A DNA stretch of 64,000 nucleotides from Microbacteriaceae bacterium. Its GTDB lineage: Bacteria; Actinomycetota; Actinomycetes; Actinomycetales; Microbacteriaceae. Numbering within the stretch: position 1 is the first letter of the stretch; every line of letters begins with the position of its first letter. Made by a program: the position numbers and the translations under genes. The notes beneath the pieces are model-generated. The model was not told the origin of the DNA. It ran no database searches and was given only the letters and a program-made list of their open reading frames with translations. This document shows, piece by piece, positions 8,935 to 18,434 of the stretch. Location of the stretch: contig SCRE01000021.1 in assembly GCA_004297935.1 (NCBI GenBank), forward strand, positions 62,001 to 126,000, given 5' to 3'.

Positions 8935-9627
8935 ATGAACGCCGGACCACGTATCCTGATCGTCGACGACGAGCCCAACATCCGCGACCTCCTGACCACC
9001 AGTCTCCGCTTCGCCGGCTTCGCCGTGCGCGCTGTCGGCAACGGCGCTCAGGCCATCTCCGCGGTCCTCGAAGAGGAGCCCGACCTGATCATTCTGGACG
9101 TCATGCTGCCCGACATGAACGGATTCGGCGTGACCAAGCGTCTGCGCGGTGCCGGTTACACCGCACCCATCCTGTTCCTCACTGCGAAGGATGACACGGA
9201 AGACAAGATCATGGGGCTCACGGTCGGCGGGGACGACTACGTCACCAAGCCGTTCAGCCTCGACGAGATCGTCGCGCGCATCAAAGCGATCCTGCGTCGC
9301 ACCATGCAGGCCGACGACGATGCGGTCATCCGAGCCGGCGAGCTGACCATGGACCAGGACACGCACGAGGTGTTCGTCGGCGACACCGGCGTGGAGCTGA
9401 GCCCCACAGAGTTCAAGCTGCTCCGCTATCTGATGCTCAACCCGAACCGCGTGCTGAGCAAGGCGCAGATCCTCGATCACGTCTGGGAGTACGACTTCAA
9501 CGGCGACGCCGGCATCGTGGAGAGCTACATCTCCTATCTGCGCCGCAAGGTGGACGCGCACTCGAGCGAGCCGCTCATCCAGACCAAACGCGGGTTCGGG
9601 TACATGCTGAAGGCGGCCAAGGTCTAG
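8935..9627 (+). CDS. OmpR-family response regulator, PhoP-like
   Basis: A two-domain response regulator of 230 residues. The receiver domain shows ILIVDDEPNIRDLL, the phospho-acceptor Asp55 in LIILDVMLPDMNG, the switch threonine in FLTAKD and the lysine in VTKPFSLDE. The C-terminal winged helix has LSPTEFKLLRYLM and ends TKRGFGYML. The overall pattern is close to mycobacterial PhoP/TcrX. A GGGGG run just precedes the ATG. The kinase gene follows after 30 bases, so this is a complete two-component system; its signal is unknown. Confidence 0.93.
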   Translation: MNAGPRILIVDDEPNIRDLLTTSLRFAGFAVRAVGNGAQAISAVLEEEPDLIILDVMLPDMNGFGVTKRLRGAGYTAPILFLTAKDDTEDKIMGLTVGGDDYVTKPFSLDEIVARIKAILRRTMQADDDAVIRAGELTMDQDTHEVFVGDTGVELSPTEFKLLRYLMLNPNRVLSKAQILDHVWEYDFNGDAGIVESYISYLRRKVDAHSSEPLIQTKRGFGYMLKAAKV

Positions 9628-9657
9628 GCCCAGCTTCCGACCTTAGGCTCGAGCCCC

Positions 9658-11376
9658 ATGCAGCACTCAGTCCTGGACAGCTGGAACGCGATCTCGCTGC
9701 GGACCAAGATCACCGGAGTCACGGTGCTCGTCCTGACCTTCGGGCTGCTCATCTCGGGACTCGGCACGCTGGCGATGCTCAAGCCGGTGTTGCAGCAGCA
9801 GCTCGACAACCAGTTGATCGCGGCGTCGCAGAACCCCAACCCATACATGCCGGGCAATGGCACGGCAGACGGCAAGGTCAGCGGAACAGCAGGCAGCGTC
9901 AGCTATTTCGTCGCCCTGTACGACGGCAACGGCAATCTGATCGATCACAACTGGCGCAGCAAGACTGCCGGAGACCTGCCGAACATCCCCAAGACGTTGA
10001 CGCTGCAGGATGGTGTCGACTGCGCCGCCGAGGGGGTGACGACACGCGAGAGCGTCGACGGGCATTCCGAATTCCGCAGCCTGTGCACGGTCGTGAGCTT
10101 CACCAACTCGAATCCGACGCCGGCCGGCACCGCCATCGTTGCGGCTTCCACGGGTCAGAATGACGCGATCATCGCCAGCTATCTTTCGATTTCGTTGGGG
10201 ATCGGCATCCTGGTCGTCGTATTCGGCGCCGTGCTGACCGGGATGCTGGTCGGCAACACATTCGCACCGTTGCGCCAGGTCGAGTTGACGGCAGCGGCCA
10301 TTGCGGACGGCGACTTCAGCCAGCGGCTCGGTGGTGCGACGCCGAACACCGAGGTCGGTCGCCTGAACCGCTCCCTCAACACCATGCTCAACCGCATCGA
10401 CCGCGCCTTCAAGGATCGCGCACGCACCATCGAGCAGATGCGTCGCTTCGTGGGCGATGCCAGCCACGAGTTGCGCACCCCGCTCGTTTCCGTTCGCGGC
10501 TACGCCGAGCTGTATCGGATGGGCGCCCTCCAGAAGCCCGAAGACGTCGCCCAGGCGATGGAACGCATCGAGAAGGAGGCGATCCGGATGGGCGGGCTGG
10601 TCGAGAACCTGCTTCAGCTGGCCCGTCTCGACGAGACGCGACCGCTCGAGCTGATGCCGGTGGATCTGCTCCCCCTTGCGAAGGATGCTGCCCTCGACGC
10701 GACCGCAGCGCATCCGGGGCGCGCTGTGACGGTGACCACGTCACTGCCGCCGGTCTCCGTACCATTGCCCGCGCCATCCGCGCGGCCGGAGTCCGGAAAC
10801 GCGCTGGTGCACCCGCCAGGCCCCGGAGCAACCAGCACGGGTCCGATCTCATTCGCCGGAGCCACGCTCGCCAGACTGCGCGGGCGTCGACCCCGCCGCG
10901 CGGAACTCGACACGGACACCGTGCCGCTCGAACTACACGAGATACCGGAACCGGTCACCGTTCAGGCGATCGTCTTCGCCGAGGAGAACAAACTCCGCCA
11001 GGTGCTGAACAATCTGATCGGCAACGCCGTGCGCTACACACCCGACGATTCACCGATTGAGATCGGCGTCGTCGTCGATCGCGACACGCGCCGCGCGCGT
11101 CTGGATGTGATCGATCACGGCGACGGCATCCCCGAACAGATTCGGGAGAAGATCTTCCAGCGGTTCTGGCGGGCCGACACGTCCCGAACACGCGAGACCG
11201 GCGGCAGCGGTCTGGGACTGGCCATCGTCTCATCGATCGTCGCCGCACACAACGGCACCGTCGACGTCGTCGAGACGCCCGGCGGAGGCGCGACATTCCA
11301 GGTCTGGCTCCCACTGGCCGACTCACCCAATGCGCCACAGGGCGGCGTGATGCAGAACCAACCGCCGGCTCCCTGA
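9658..11376 (+). CDS. HAMP-domain sensor histidine kinase
   Basis: Membrane kinase partner of the preceding regulator. Transmembrane segments at about residues 18-41 and 173-198 bracket an extracytoplasmic sensor region of about 130 residues with two cysteines. A HAMP domain follows, then the H box VGDASHELRTPL with His270, the N box NLIGNAVRYTP near residue 451, the G1 box DHGDGIP and the F/G2 region FWRADTSRTRETGGSGLGLA. Between the dimerisation domain and the N box there is an insertion of roughly 60 residues rich in Pro, Ala, Ser and Arg (about 362-420), which ordinary kinases of this type lack. It is likely disordered. Confidence 0.93.
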   Translation: MQHSVLDSWNAISLRTKITGVTVLVLTFGLLISGLGTLAMLKPVLQQQLDNQLIAASQNPNPYMPGNGTADGKVSGTAGSVSYFVALYDGNGNLIDHNWRSKTAGDLPNIPKTLTLQDGVDCAAEGVTTRESVDGHSEFRSLCTVVSFTNSNPTPAGTAIVAASTGQNDAIIASYLSISLGIGILVVVFGAVLTGMLVGNTFAPLRQVELTAAAIADGDFSQRLGGATPNTEVGRLNRSLNTMLNRIDRAFKDRARTIEQMRRFVGDASHELRTPLVSVRGYAELYRMGALQKPEDVAQAMERIEKEAIRMGGLVENLLQLARLDETRPLELMPVDLLPLAKDAALDATAAHPGRAVTVTTSLPPVSVPLPAPSARPESGNALVHPPGPGATSTGPISFAGATLARLRGRRPRRAELDTDTVPLELHEIPEPVTVQAIVFAEENKLRQVLNNLIGNAVRYTPDDSPIEIGVVVDRDTRRARLDVIDHGDGIPEQIREKIFQRFWRADTSRTRETGGSGLGLAIVSSIVAAHNGTVDVVETPGGGATFQVWLPLADSPNAPQGGVMQNQPPAP

Positions 11377-11410
11377 CGCGCCCGGGCTCGCAGCCGCTCG
11401 ACATGACGCC

Positions 11411-11490
11411 GTCTTCTCCTCAACCGCGCCGTCTTCTCCTCAACCGCGCCCTCTCCACCTCCACCGCGCCCTCTCCGCCTTCACAGGGGC
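11411..11490. repeat. 20-bp tandem repeat, four copies decaying in identity
   Basis: Two identical units GTCTTCTCCTCAACCGCGCC are followed by two diverged copies. The array lies between the histidine kinase and the WXG100 gene and is not in a convincing coding frame. Confidence 0.85.
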
Positions 11491-11587
11491 AGCCGCCCGT
11501 CGCATCCCACCGATCGGTGCAGCTGCCTCCCACGCCGCGCGCGGGATGGCTAGCGTCGAGCGCACGAGGTCGATTCGAGGAGGAACC

Positions 11588-11878
11588 ATGACGAGCTATC
11601 AGGTCGACAGTGAGGCGGTGATCATGACCACGGGGGCCGCGCGCTCCGCGATCGCCCGACTGCAAAGCGAGGCCGCGGGGCTCACCGGGCAGCTGACCGG
11701 CCTGCAGGCCAGCTGGACCGGGCAAGCGTCCATCGCCTTCCAGTCCGCCGTCAGCGACTGGCGAACCACCCAATTGCGGGTCGAGGAGGTTCTGGCTGCA
11801 TTGACCCATGCGCTCGGCCAGGCTGGGCAGCAGTATGCGGAGATCGAGGCAGCCAACACGCGGTTGTTCGCCCACTGA
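11588..11878 (+). CDS. WXG100 (ESAT-6-like) family protein
   Basis: A 96-residue helical-hairpin protein with the central turn SWTGQAS, the WxG signature, and the usual length of the family. Such proteins are type VII (ESX) substrates or small structural partners. The start at 11588 is set by an AGGAGG site; the in-frame extension to 11546 would ignore it. There is no ESX ATPase or EccC gene in the window, so this copy is an orphan here. A terminator hairpin lies downstream. Confidence 0.85.
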   Translation: MTSYQVDSEAVIMTTGAARSAIARLQSEAAGLTGQLTGLQASWTGQASIAFQSAVSDWRTTQLRVEEVLAALTHALGQAGQQYAEIEAANTRLFAH

Positions 11879-11949
11879 CCGAAGCGCGACCGGCGCAGCG
11901 CGGGCGCAGGAGCATCCGCAGCACGCAGCGGCATCCGCAGCACAAAAAT

Positions 11950-11983
11950 GCGATGGGCGCCTCCCGAAGGAGACGCCCATCGC
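11950..11983 (-). terminator. Rho-independent terminator of groL
   Basis: A 15-bp stem with one mismatch (GCGATGGGCG arms) and a CGAA loop. Read on the minus strand it is followed by ATTTTTG, a usable U-tract for groL. On the plus strand it may also stop WXG100 transcripts. Confidence 0.85.
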
Positions 11984-11986
11984 GTG

Positions 11987-12023
11987 GATCTCGATACGGC
12001 CGCGAGCGACCTACTCGATCACC
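11987..12023. repeat. Dispersed intergenic repeat (TATCGAGA...GGTGATCGAGTAG type)
   Basis: A degenerate copy of the family seen in full at 33563-33712: TCTCGATAC is followed by a GC-rich palindromic core and CTACTCGATCACC. It sits between the groL stop codon and its terminator. Similar elements are widespread in Microbacteriaceae intergenic regions; that statement is from general knowledge. Confidence 0.6.
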
Positions 12024-12028
12024 GGGAC

Positions 12029-13724
<1,696 letters not shown>

Positions 13725-13728
13725 GTCG

Positions 13729-13757
13729 ATTCTGGCACTCCGACTAGGAGAGTGCAA
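13729..13757 (-). promoter_or_regulatory. CIRCE-like element 2 overlapping a candidate groL promoter
   Basis: GCACTC (13735-13740), nine bases, then GAGTGC (13750-13755) is a shorter second CIRCE core, centred about 34 bases from the first. On the minus strand the same bases contain TTGCAC and, after 17 bases, CAGAAT, a plausible -35/-10 pair, so a repressor bound here would block the promoter directly. Confidence 0.75.
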
Positions 13758-13794
13758 GTGCACGTGACGAGGATCGCTCGGCCGGCGCACGCAG

Positions 13795-13833
13795 GGAAGG
13801 CGCCATCCGCACTCGATGCGGACGGCGCCTTCC
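13795..13833 (-). terminator. Terminator hairpin downstream of the cold-shock gene
   Basis: Arms of 17 bases (GGAAGGCGCC plus seven more pairs, one mismatch) enclose a five-base loop. There is no U-tract, as is common in actinobacteria. Confidence 0.75.
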
Positions 13834-13853
13834 GTCGATTGCGTTGTCGTGTG

Positions 13854-14063
13854 TTACGCGGAGGCCAGCCGAACCGACTCGGCTTGCGGGCCTTTGTTGC
13901 CGTTGCCGACCTCGAAGACGACGTGCTGGCCCTCTTCGAGAACCTTGTAGCCGCTCATGTCAATGGCGGAGTAGTGGACGAATACGTCTTGCCCTCCCCC
14001 GTCGACGGTGATGAAGCCGTAGCCTTTTTCAGCGTTGAACCACTTGACGGTTCCGTTCGCCAT
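13854..14063 (-). CDS. Cold-shock protein (CspA family)
   Basis: A 69-residue single OB-fold protein with both nucleic-acid-binding motifs: [10 protein letters not shown] (RNP1) and VFVHYSAI (RNP2), after the standard [14 protein letters not shown] start. It is expected to act as an RNA chaperone in the cytoplasm. GGGAG lies seven bases before the ATG, and a hairpin terminator follows. It is transcribed alone. Confidence 0.97.
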   Translation of the reverse strand: MANGTVKWFNAEKGYGFITVDGGGQDVFVHYSAIDMSGYKVLEEGQHVVFEVGNGNKGPQAESVRLASA

Positions 14064-14185
14064 TGATTACTCCCATTGCTGTATTCCTCGACGCGTGCGG
14101 GGGCGCTACTCGCCGTTAGATCCAGATACTAATGGAGGACATGCGCCACTAGACGGGGTGTTCCCAGATTGAGACAAAGTGTTAT

Positions 14186-14743
14186 CTATGGCGTAGCAGG
14201 CTTGTAGTCGCTGCCGATCACGACCGTGATGTCGGCACCGGAATCGACATATGCCTGTGTCAACTCGATCGTCGAGCCGGGAAGCGACCGCGCCACGCCC
14301 AGCGCTGCGGCCTTGTTCGCGTCTGCCGAGTAGTAGACGACGGTGTGGGTGATCGAGTTGTCGCTGGCATTGGCCGTCGAGATGTTGTGCCATCCGGCCG
14401 CAGTGAGAGTTGCGGCCACCGAACTGGCGGCGCCTTCGATCGTCGTGCCGTTGAGCACCGTGACCTGGAGGGAAGGATTGACGGTCGGCACGATGGTCGG
14501 GGTCGGAGTCGCGGTCGGGGCCGGAGTCGAGGTGCCGATGCCGGTACCCGCCTTGAAGTCGATCGTGCCGTTGATGAACGACAGGCCGATCACGCCGGCT
14601 GCGATCAGAATGGCGCAGGCCAGCGCGGACCAGCCGACCCAGATCCAGCCGCGCCCCTTGCCGCGCGGCGCACGGTGCGCACCGACCCGCTGCAGGCCAT
14701 CGGGGGTGACGTCAAAGCGGTCCTTCGGATATTTGTGTGCCAT
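14186..14743 (-). CDS. LytR C-terminal-domain protein, membrane anchored
   Basis: A 185-residue protein: a short basic cytoplasmic N-terminus, one membrane segment (WSALACAILIAAGVIGLSFI, about residues 39-58), a Thr/Pro-rich linker and a LytR_C domain starting near VTVLNGTTIEGAA. LytR_C proteins are envelope-associated in actinobacteria but their reaction is not defined; no LCP catalytic domain is present here. It follows the DUF3263 gene by 17 bases on the same strand and is probably cotranscribed. Confidence 0.85.
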   Translation of the reverse strand: MAHKYPKDRFDVTPDGLQRVGAHRAPRGKGRGWIWVGWSALACAILIAAGVIGLSFINGTIDFKAGTGIGTSTPAPTATPTPTIVPTVNPSLQVTVLNGTTIEGAASSVAATLTAAGWHNISTANASDNSITHTVVYYSADANKAAALGVARSLPGSTIELTQAYVDSGADITVVIGSDYKPATP

Positions 14744-14760
14744 CTTTTTCGTGTTCGAGG

Positions 14761-15066
14761 TCAGTCAGTGTAAAGCGTTCGCATGGCCCGTGCCGTCACG
14801 CGCGCATCGCGTGCGCGCTGCAGCCGCTTGACCAGCATGGGATCGTGGACCAGTGCAGCCGGATCATCGATCAGAGCACTCAGCACTTGATAGTACCGGG
14901 CGGCAGACAAGCCGAACTCATCTCGGATCGCCTGTTCTTTCGCACCGGCGTGCCGCCACCACTGACGTTCGAACTCGAGAATTGCAGCATTCCGACCGGA
15001 CAGTCCCTCTCCGCGCGGTTGCGACGCACCGGCAGGCTCGCTCCCGCGCGCTGGGTCCATGCTCAT
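14761..15066 (-). CDS. DUF3263 family protein
   Basis: A 101-residue actinobacterial protein with the family core AILEFERQWWRHAGAKEQAI followed by FGLSAARYYQVLSALIDDP. The region reads like a small helix-turn-helix (FGLSAARYYQVL), so DNA binding is possible but unproved. Two start codons, 15066 and 15060, lie two codons apart; only a weak GAG-rich site precedes them. It is paired with the LytR_C gene downstream, an arrangement common in this phylum. Confidence 0.85.
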   Translation of the reverse strand: MSMDPARGSEPAGASQPRGEGLSGRNAAILEFERQWWRHAGAKEQAIRDEFGLSAARYYQVLSALIDDPAALVHDPMLVKRLQRARDARVTARAMRTLYTD

Positions 15067-15291
15067 CTCGCTCTCAATCGGTCGCAGTACTTCGCGAGTC
15101 ATCCTATGCCGCACCGCCTGTGCATCCGCCAAGGCGCGAGGCACGCCGCAAAGGCGCGCCGTTCTGATGCATGCCGTGCTGTCGTGCACTGCTGCGACGC
15201 CCCGGAGACATCCGGAATGGCGCCGGGGCGTCTGCTGTTTAGTCTTGTAGTGCTGGAGTGTGTGCCACATCGGTGGGAAAGGACCGTTGAA

Positions 15292-15717
15292 ATGACTTAT
15301 GCCGTGACCAAGAGCGAAGAGCAGTGGCGCGAGGAACTCGGCCCCGAGAAGTATGCGGTGCTGCGGCAAGCCGCCACCGAACGACCATGGACCGGTGAAC
15401 TCCTGGATGAGCACCGTGCCGGCGTCTTCACCTGCGCTGCCTGCGGCGCCGAACTGTTCAAGAGTGGAACCAAGTTCGATTCTGCCTGCGGCTGGCCGAG
15501 TTTTTACGAATCGGTGCGCCCCGAAGCAGTCCAGCTTCTGGATGACGACAGCCTCGGCATGCATCGTACGGAGGTGCGCTGCGCCGCGTGCGGTTCGCAC
15601 CTCGGCCACGTCTTCGACGACGGATTCGGAACACCGACGGGTGACCGTTATTGCATGAACTCGCTGTCTCTCGATTTCGCCGCAGCGGATGCCGTCGAGG
15701 CGCCGACGCAACCGTGA
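15292..15717 (+). CDS. msrB: Peptide-methionine (R)-S-oxide reductase
   Basis: Repairs the R epimer of methionine sulfoxide in proteins. The 141-residue protein has two zinc-binding CAAC pairs, the GTKFDSACGWPSFY and HLGHVFDDGFG motifs and the catalytic Cys121 in RYCMNSLSL. An AAGGA site lies upstream of the ATG. The last bases overlap the start of the nitroreductase-like gene (GTGA), so the two are translationally coupled and may serve oxidative-stress defence together. Confidence 0.97.
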   Translation: MTYAVTKSEEQWREELGPEKYAVLRQAATERPWTGELLDEHRAGVFTCAACGAELFKSGTKFDSACGWPSFYESVRPEAVQLLDDDSLGMHRTEVRCAACGSHLGHVFDDGFGTPTGDRYCMNSLSLDFAAADAVEAPTQP

Positions 15718-16265
15718 GCGACCTGCGAGCGCGGGTCGCCACTCGTCGATCCCACTCACACGTGACAGAAGAGTGCCCGACCCATGAGGAACTCATCGAA
15801 CTGGTCACGGCGGCCGGACGCGTAGCCGACCACGGTTCCCTGCGCCCATGGCGGATCATCGAGTTGCGCGGCAAGGCGCGTGACCGCTTGGGCGCGGCGC
15901 TGGTCGAAGCGGCCGGCGCCACCGGCGCATCCGCGCAGAAGCTCGCCGGAAAACCGTTGCGAGCGCCGCTTCTGCTTGCGATCGTGGCGGTGCGACGCCG
16001 AAGCGACAAGATAGCAGGGTGGGAGCAGGACGCCGTCGCCTCCGGCGTCGCCCACCTGCTGAGCCTGCTGCTGCACGATGCAGGCTGGGGTGTGATGTGG
16101 CGCACCGGCGAATACACGCGCACGAAGCCGGTGCACGCGATGCACCAACTCCGAAAGAATGAGCGCCTGCTCGGCTGGCTCTATATCGGCGGCCTTCAGG
16201 CCGGGCGGCGAGAAGGCACGCGCAAACCGATCGACGCCGAACAGTTTCTGACGGTGTTGGGCTGA
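15714..16265 (+). CDS. Nitroreductase family protein
   Basis: A 183-residue FMN-binding-fold protein. The N-terminal VTAAGRVADHGSLRPWRII matches the flavin-contact loop of nitroreductases, and the C-terminal LGWLYIGG segment is typical of the family. The GTG at 15714 overlaps the msrB stop codon as GTGA, which sets the start. The physiological substrate is unknown. Operonic with msrB. Confidence 0.82.
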   Translation: MSDLRARVATRRSHSHVTEECPTHEELIELVTAAGRVADHGSLRPWRIIELRGKARDRLGAALVEAAGATGASAQKLAGKPLRAPLLLAIVAVRRRSDKIAGWEQDAVASGVAHLLSLLLHDAGWGVMWRTGEYTRTKPVHAMHQLRKNERLLGWLYIGGLQAGRREGTRKPIDAEQFLTVLG

Positions 16266-16334
16266 AGCGTGCGGCACTGCGCGTAGCGGCGTCAAGGCCT
16301 CCGCGAGCCGGTCACCCCTCTCCCGGTCGCGCCT

Positions 16335-16472
16335 CTACTTTGTCGGAGCATCCGTCGGTATCGAATGCGGCCACCAGGCGTTGTTGATTTCGGGACACGC
16401 CGATTTCTCCGTCGACAGATCGTATTCGTCGACGTCGGACCCCTCAACCGTGCTCTCGCGCACGACCTTCAT
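16335..16472 (-). CDS. Small hypothetical protein (45 residues)
   Basis: An open frame beginning MKVVRESTVEGSDVDEYDL and ending SIPTDAPTK, preceded by a strong GGAGG site at a good distance. The N-terminal half is acidic; the C-terminal half contains one Cys and a WW pair. It fills a stretch otherwise without a gene (16266-16591). No family is recognised and no maturation enzyme is adjacent. The ribosome site and non-random composition support it, but a gene this short remains uncertain. Confidence 0.5.
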   Translation of the reverse strand: MKVVRESTVEGSDVDEYDLSTEKSACPEINNAWWPHSIPTDAPTK

Positions 16473-16591
16473 GACGACCTCCAGCCGTCAGTGCTCTCAT
16501 GCTCACGGTAACCCCTTCGACCGGCGGCGGCGCAATAAATCTTGTGGGCACGCGCGCATGCATCGGCGTCGTCGAGGCGGCGCCCACCTGG

Positions 16592-16762
16592 TCAGTCGAA
16601 CTTGTGCAGCCAGTGGATCGGCAGTCCGAACGACAGAGCGACGCACAGGATGCCTGCTATGAATGTCTCGGCCTGAAACGCCGTCAGCGTCGCAGCCAGA
16701 TACATCAGAAACAGTCCGCCCAAAAAGAACACGAACGACACAATCAGGGCGATTACATTCAT
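16592..16762 (-). CDS. Small two-segment membrane protein
   Basis: A 56-residue hydrophobic protein with two predicted membrane helices (IALIVSFVFFLGGLFLMYLA and FIAGILCVALSFGLPI) and the C-terminus HWLHKFD. The start at 16762 has a GGGAGG site five bases before the ATG; a longer in-frame start at 16861 would add a Pro/Arg-rich extension without such support. Function unknown. It is divergent from the membrane protein gene at 16933. Confidence 0.65.
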   Translation of the reverse strand: MNVIALIVSFVFFLGGLFLMYLAATLTAFQAETFIAGILCVALSFGLPIHWLHKFD

Positions 16763-16932
16763 CACGGCCTCCCACACCCAGCGTAGCGTGCCGGCGAGCC
16801 CGGTCCGGGCCGGCTGCCGTCTCGGCGACCATTCCAGGGGGACAGCATCAGCGTCCCCCATGTCCCCCTAAAGGCCGCTACACACCGAGTATCAAACGCG
16901 CCATCCTGGAAAGAGATCAGAAAGGCCGTCGA

Positions 16933-17511
16933 GTGTCCCAACGCCGTGTCGTCGCGGGTTCTCCTATGGCTGCCCGCGTTCTGCGGCCCGTGCCCCGACT
17001 GCTTCGACAGGGTGTCGTCACCATGATCGCCCTGACCGCACCCGTGTTCGCGGTGCTCTATTGGCTGACGATCCCGCACCGGCAGTGGCTGATCGTGCTT
17101 GCCGCGCATCTGCTCGTGATGGGGCTCAGCGCCCTCGTCGGCTGGGGCTACGCCGCGGCGTCGGTCCGGGTCTCTCCGGAGGGTCTGCACGAACGCGGCT
17201 TCTTCGGTCGCAATCGGAGCTACCCCCTCAACGAGATCGGCAGCATCGTGTTGCTCGAGACGTATCGGGACAGCGCATTGGACAGCCAGCCGCAGCTGTT
17301 CGTCTGCGGCCACGATGGCCGCACACTGCTCCGGATGCGTGGCGCGTTCTGGCAGCGCGCCGATATGGACGCGCTGCCAGAAATCCTCGACGTGCCCGTA
17401 CACGTCGTGGACGGCACATTCACGATGTCGGAGCTGCGGCGCACTCGACCCGAATTGCTGTACTGGTTCGAGCGGTTCCCTTGGACGCGCCCCGGTTCCG
17501 CGCGCGCCTGA
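16933..17511 (+). CDS. Membrane protein with PH-like C-terminal domain
   Basis: A 192-residue protein with two membrane segments (about residues 28-48 and 54-76) followed by a soluble region of the bacterial PH-like type, with alternating strands VRVSPEGLHERG and QLFVCGHDGRTLLRM. The GTG at 16933 has GAAAGG upstream and is preferred; an ATG at 16966 is the alternative. No function can be named. Confidence 0.65.
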   Translation: MSQRRVVAGSPMAARVLRPVPRLLRQGVVTMIALTAPVFAVLYWLTIPHRQWLIVLAAHLLVMGLSALVGWGYAAASVRVSPEGLHERGFFGRNRSYPLNEIGSIVLLETYRDSALDSQPQLFVCGHDGRTLLRMRGAFWQRADMDALPEILDVPVHVVDGTFTMSELRRTRPELLYWFERFPWTRPGSARA

Positions 17512-17598
17512 GCCGGTCGTCCGATGCGACGATCCGCGGGCATGACAATCCGCGGGTGCGAGATCCGTTTGCACAACAATCCGCCGATCCGACGGCGG

Positions 17599-18207
17599 TC
17601 AGACGATCGCATCCGTCGTGAGACCGAGCAACCCGCCTGCAGTGCCACCGGATGGCAGCGGCCGGAACCCGAGCGCCGCATAGAAACCGCGCGCGGCCAG
17701 GTTCTGCGGCGACACACCGAGGTGCACGCCCGGCACGCCGCGTCCGCGCAATTCGGTGAGCAACCGCCTGATGAGCGCGCGCCCGAACCCCTGGCCCTGC
17801 AGTTCGGGGAGCAGATCGATGTGCAGATGCGCCGGGTATGCGTCCAGCTCGGGGATGAGCATCCGCTCGGGGGTGTAGCCGACTTCAACGAACTGGTCGG
17901 ATGCGGTCAGCGGCGGCTCCACCCGCGGGTAGCGCCGCGCGAAACTCGGCAACCACTCAGCGCGGTAGCGCTCGACGAAGGCGCGGGTATCCGCCGTTGC
18001 GACCAGGTAACCGGCGACGCGCTCACCGGTGTCGACGAGGAAGGCGCGTTCGGGTTCGAATGCGATGTATGGCAGCACGTAGATGTCCGGCAAGAGGCCG
18101 TCTGACACGTGCAGGCCAGTGGCGTCGCCGCCCAGGTTGCCCGTGCGCAGACAGACCTCCGCCACATCGGCACGGTCGGTCGGTCGGTAGGTGCGAATCT
18201 GAGCCAT
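17599..18207 (-). CDS. GNAT-family N-acetyltransferase
   Basis: A 202-residue acetyl-CoA-dependent acyltransferase. The pyrophosphate-binding motif QGQGFGRALI follows the strand HIDLLPEL, and the C-terminal NLAARGFYAALGF segment is the usual motif B. The N-terminal part includes an extra region (about residues 30-110) that contains LPDIYVLPYIAFEP. The acceptor substrate is unknown. Monocistronic by position. Confidence 0.9.
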   Translation of the reverse strand: MAQIRTYRPTDRADVAEVCLRTGNLGGDATGLHVSDGLLPDIYVLPYIAFEPERAFLVDTGERVAGYLVATADTRAFVERYRAEWLPSFARRYPRVEPPLTASDQFVEVGYTPERMLIPELDAYPAHLHIDLLPELQGQGFGRALIRRLLTELRGRGVPGVHLGVSPQNLAARGFYAALGFRPLPSGGTAGGLLGLTTDAIV

Positions 18208-18434
18208 CGTTCTATCCTGGCACCGCCTGAGCGGACGCTGAACGGGCGGCGCCGGCTAGGACCATCCGACATACTGACGGGTCAACGAATCGGGAGGGCG
18301 CTGCGCCGGGCGCCGACCGTCACGCCAGCCCGGAGTTTGCGCGACAAACAGGATGCCGATCGCCATCCCGCCGGTCTTGCGTCAAAAGTCCGGTGCAGCG
18401 TGACGGCCGGCCAGCACCGTGCCGGTGCGGTGCC

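Noticed and set aside
11411-11490. CRISPR-like array
   Set aside because: The units are directly adjacent without spacers and only four in number; no cas genes are present anywhere in the window.
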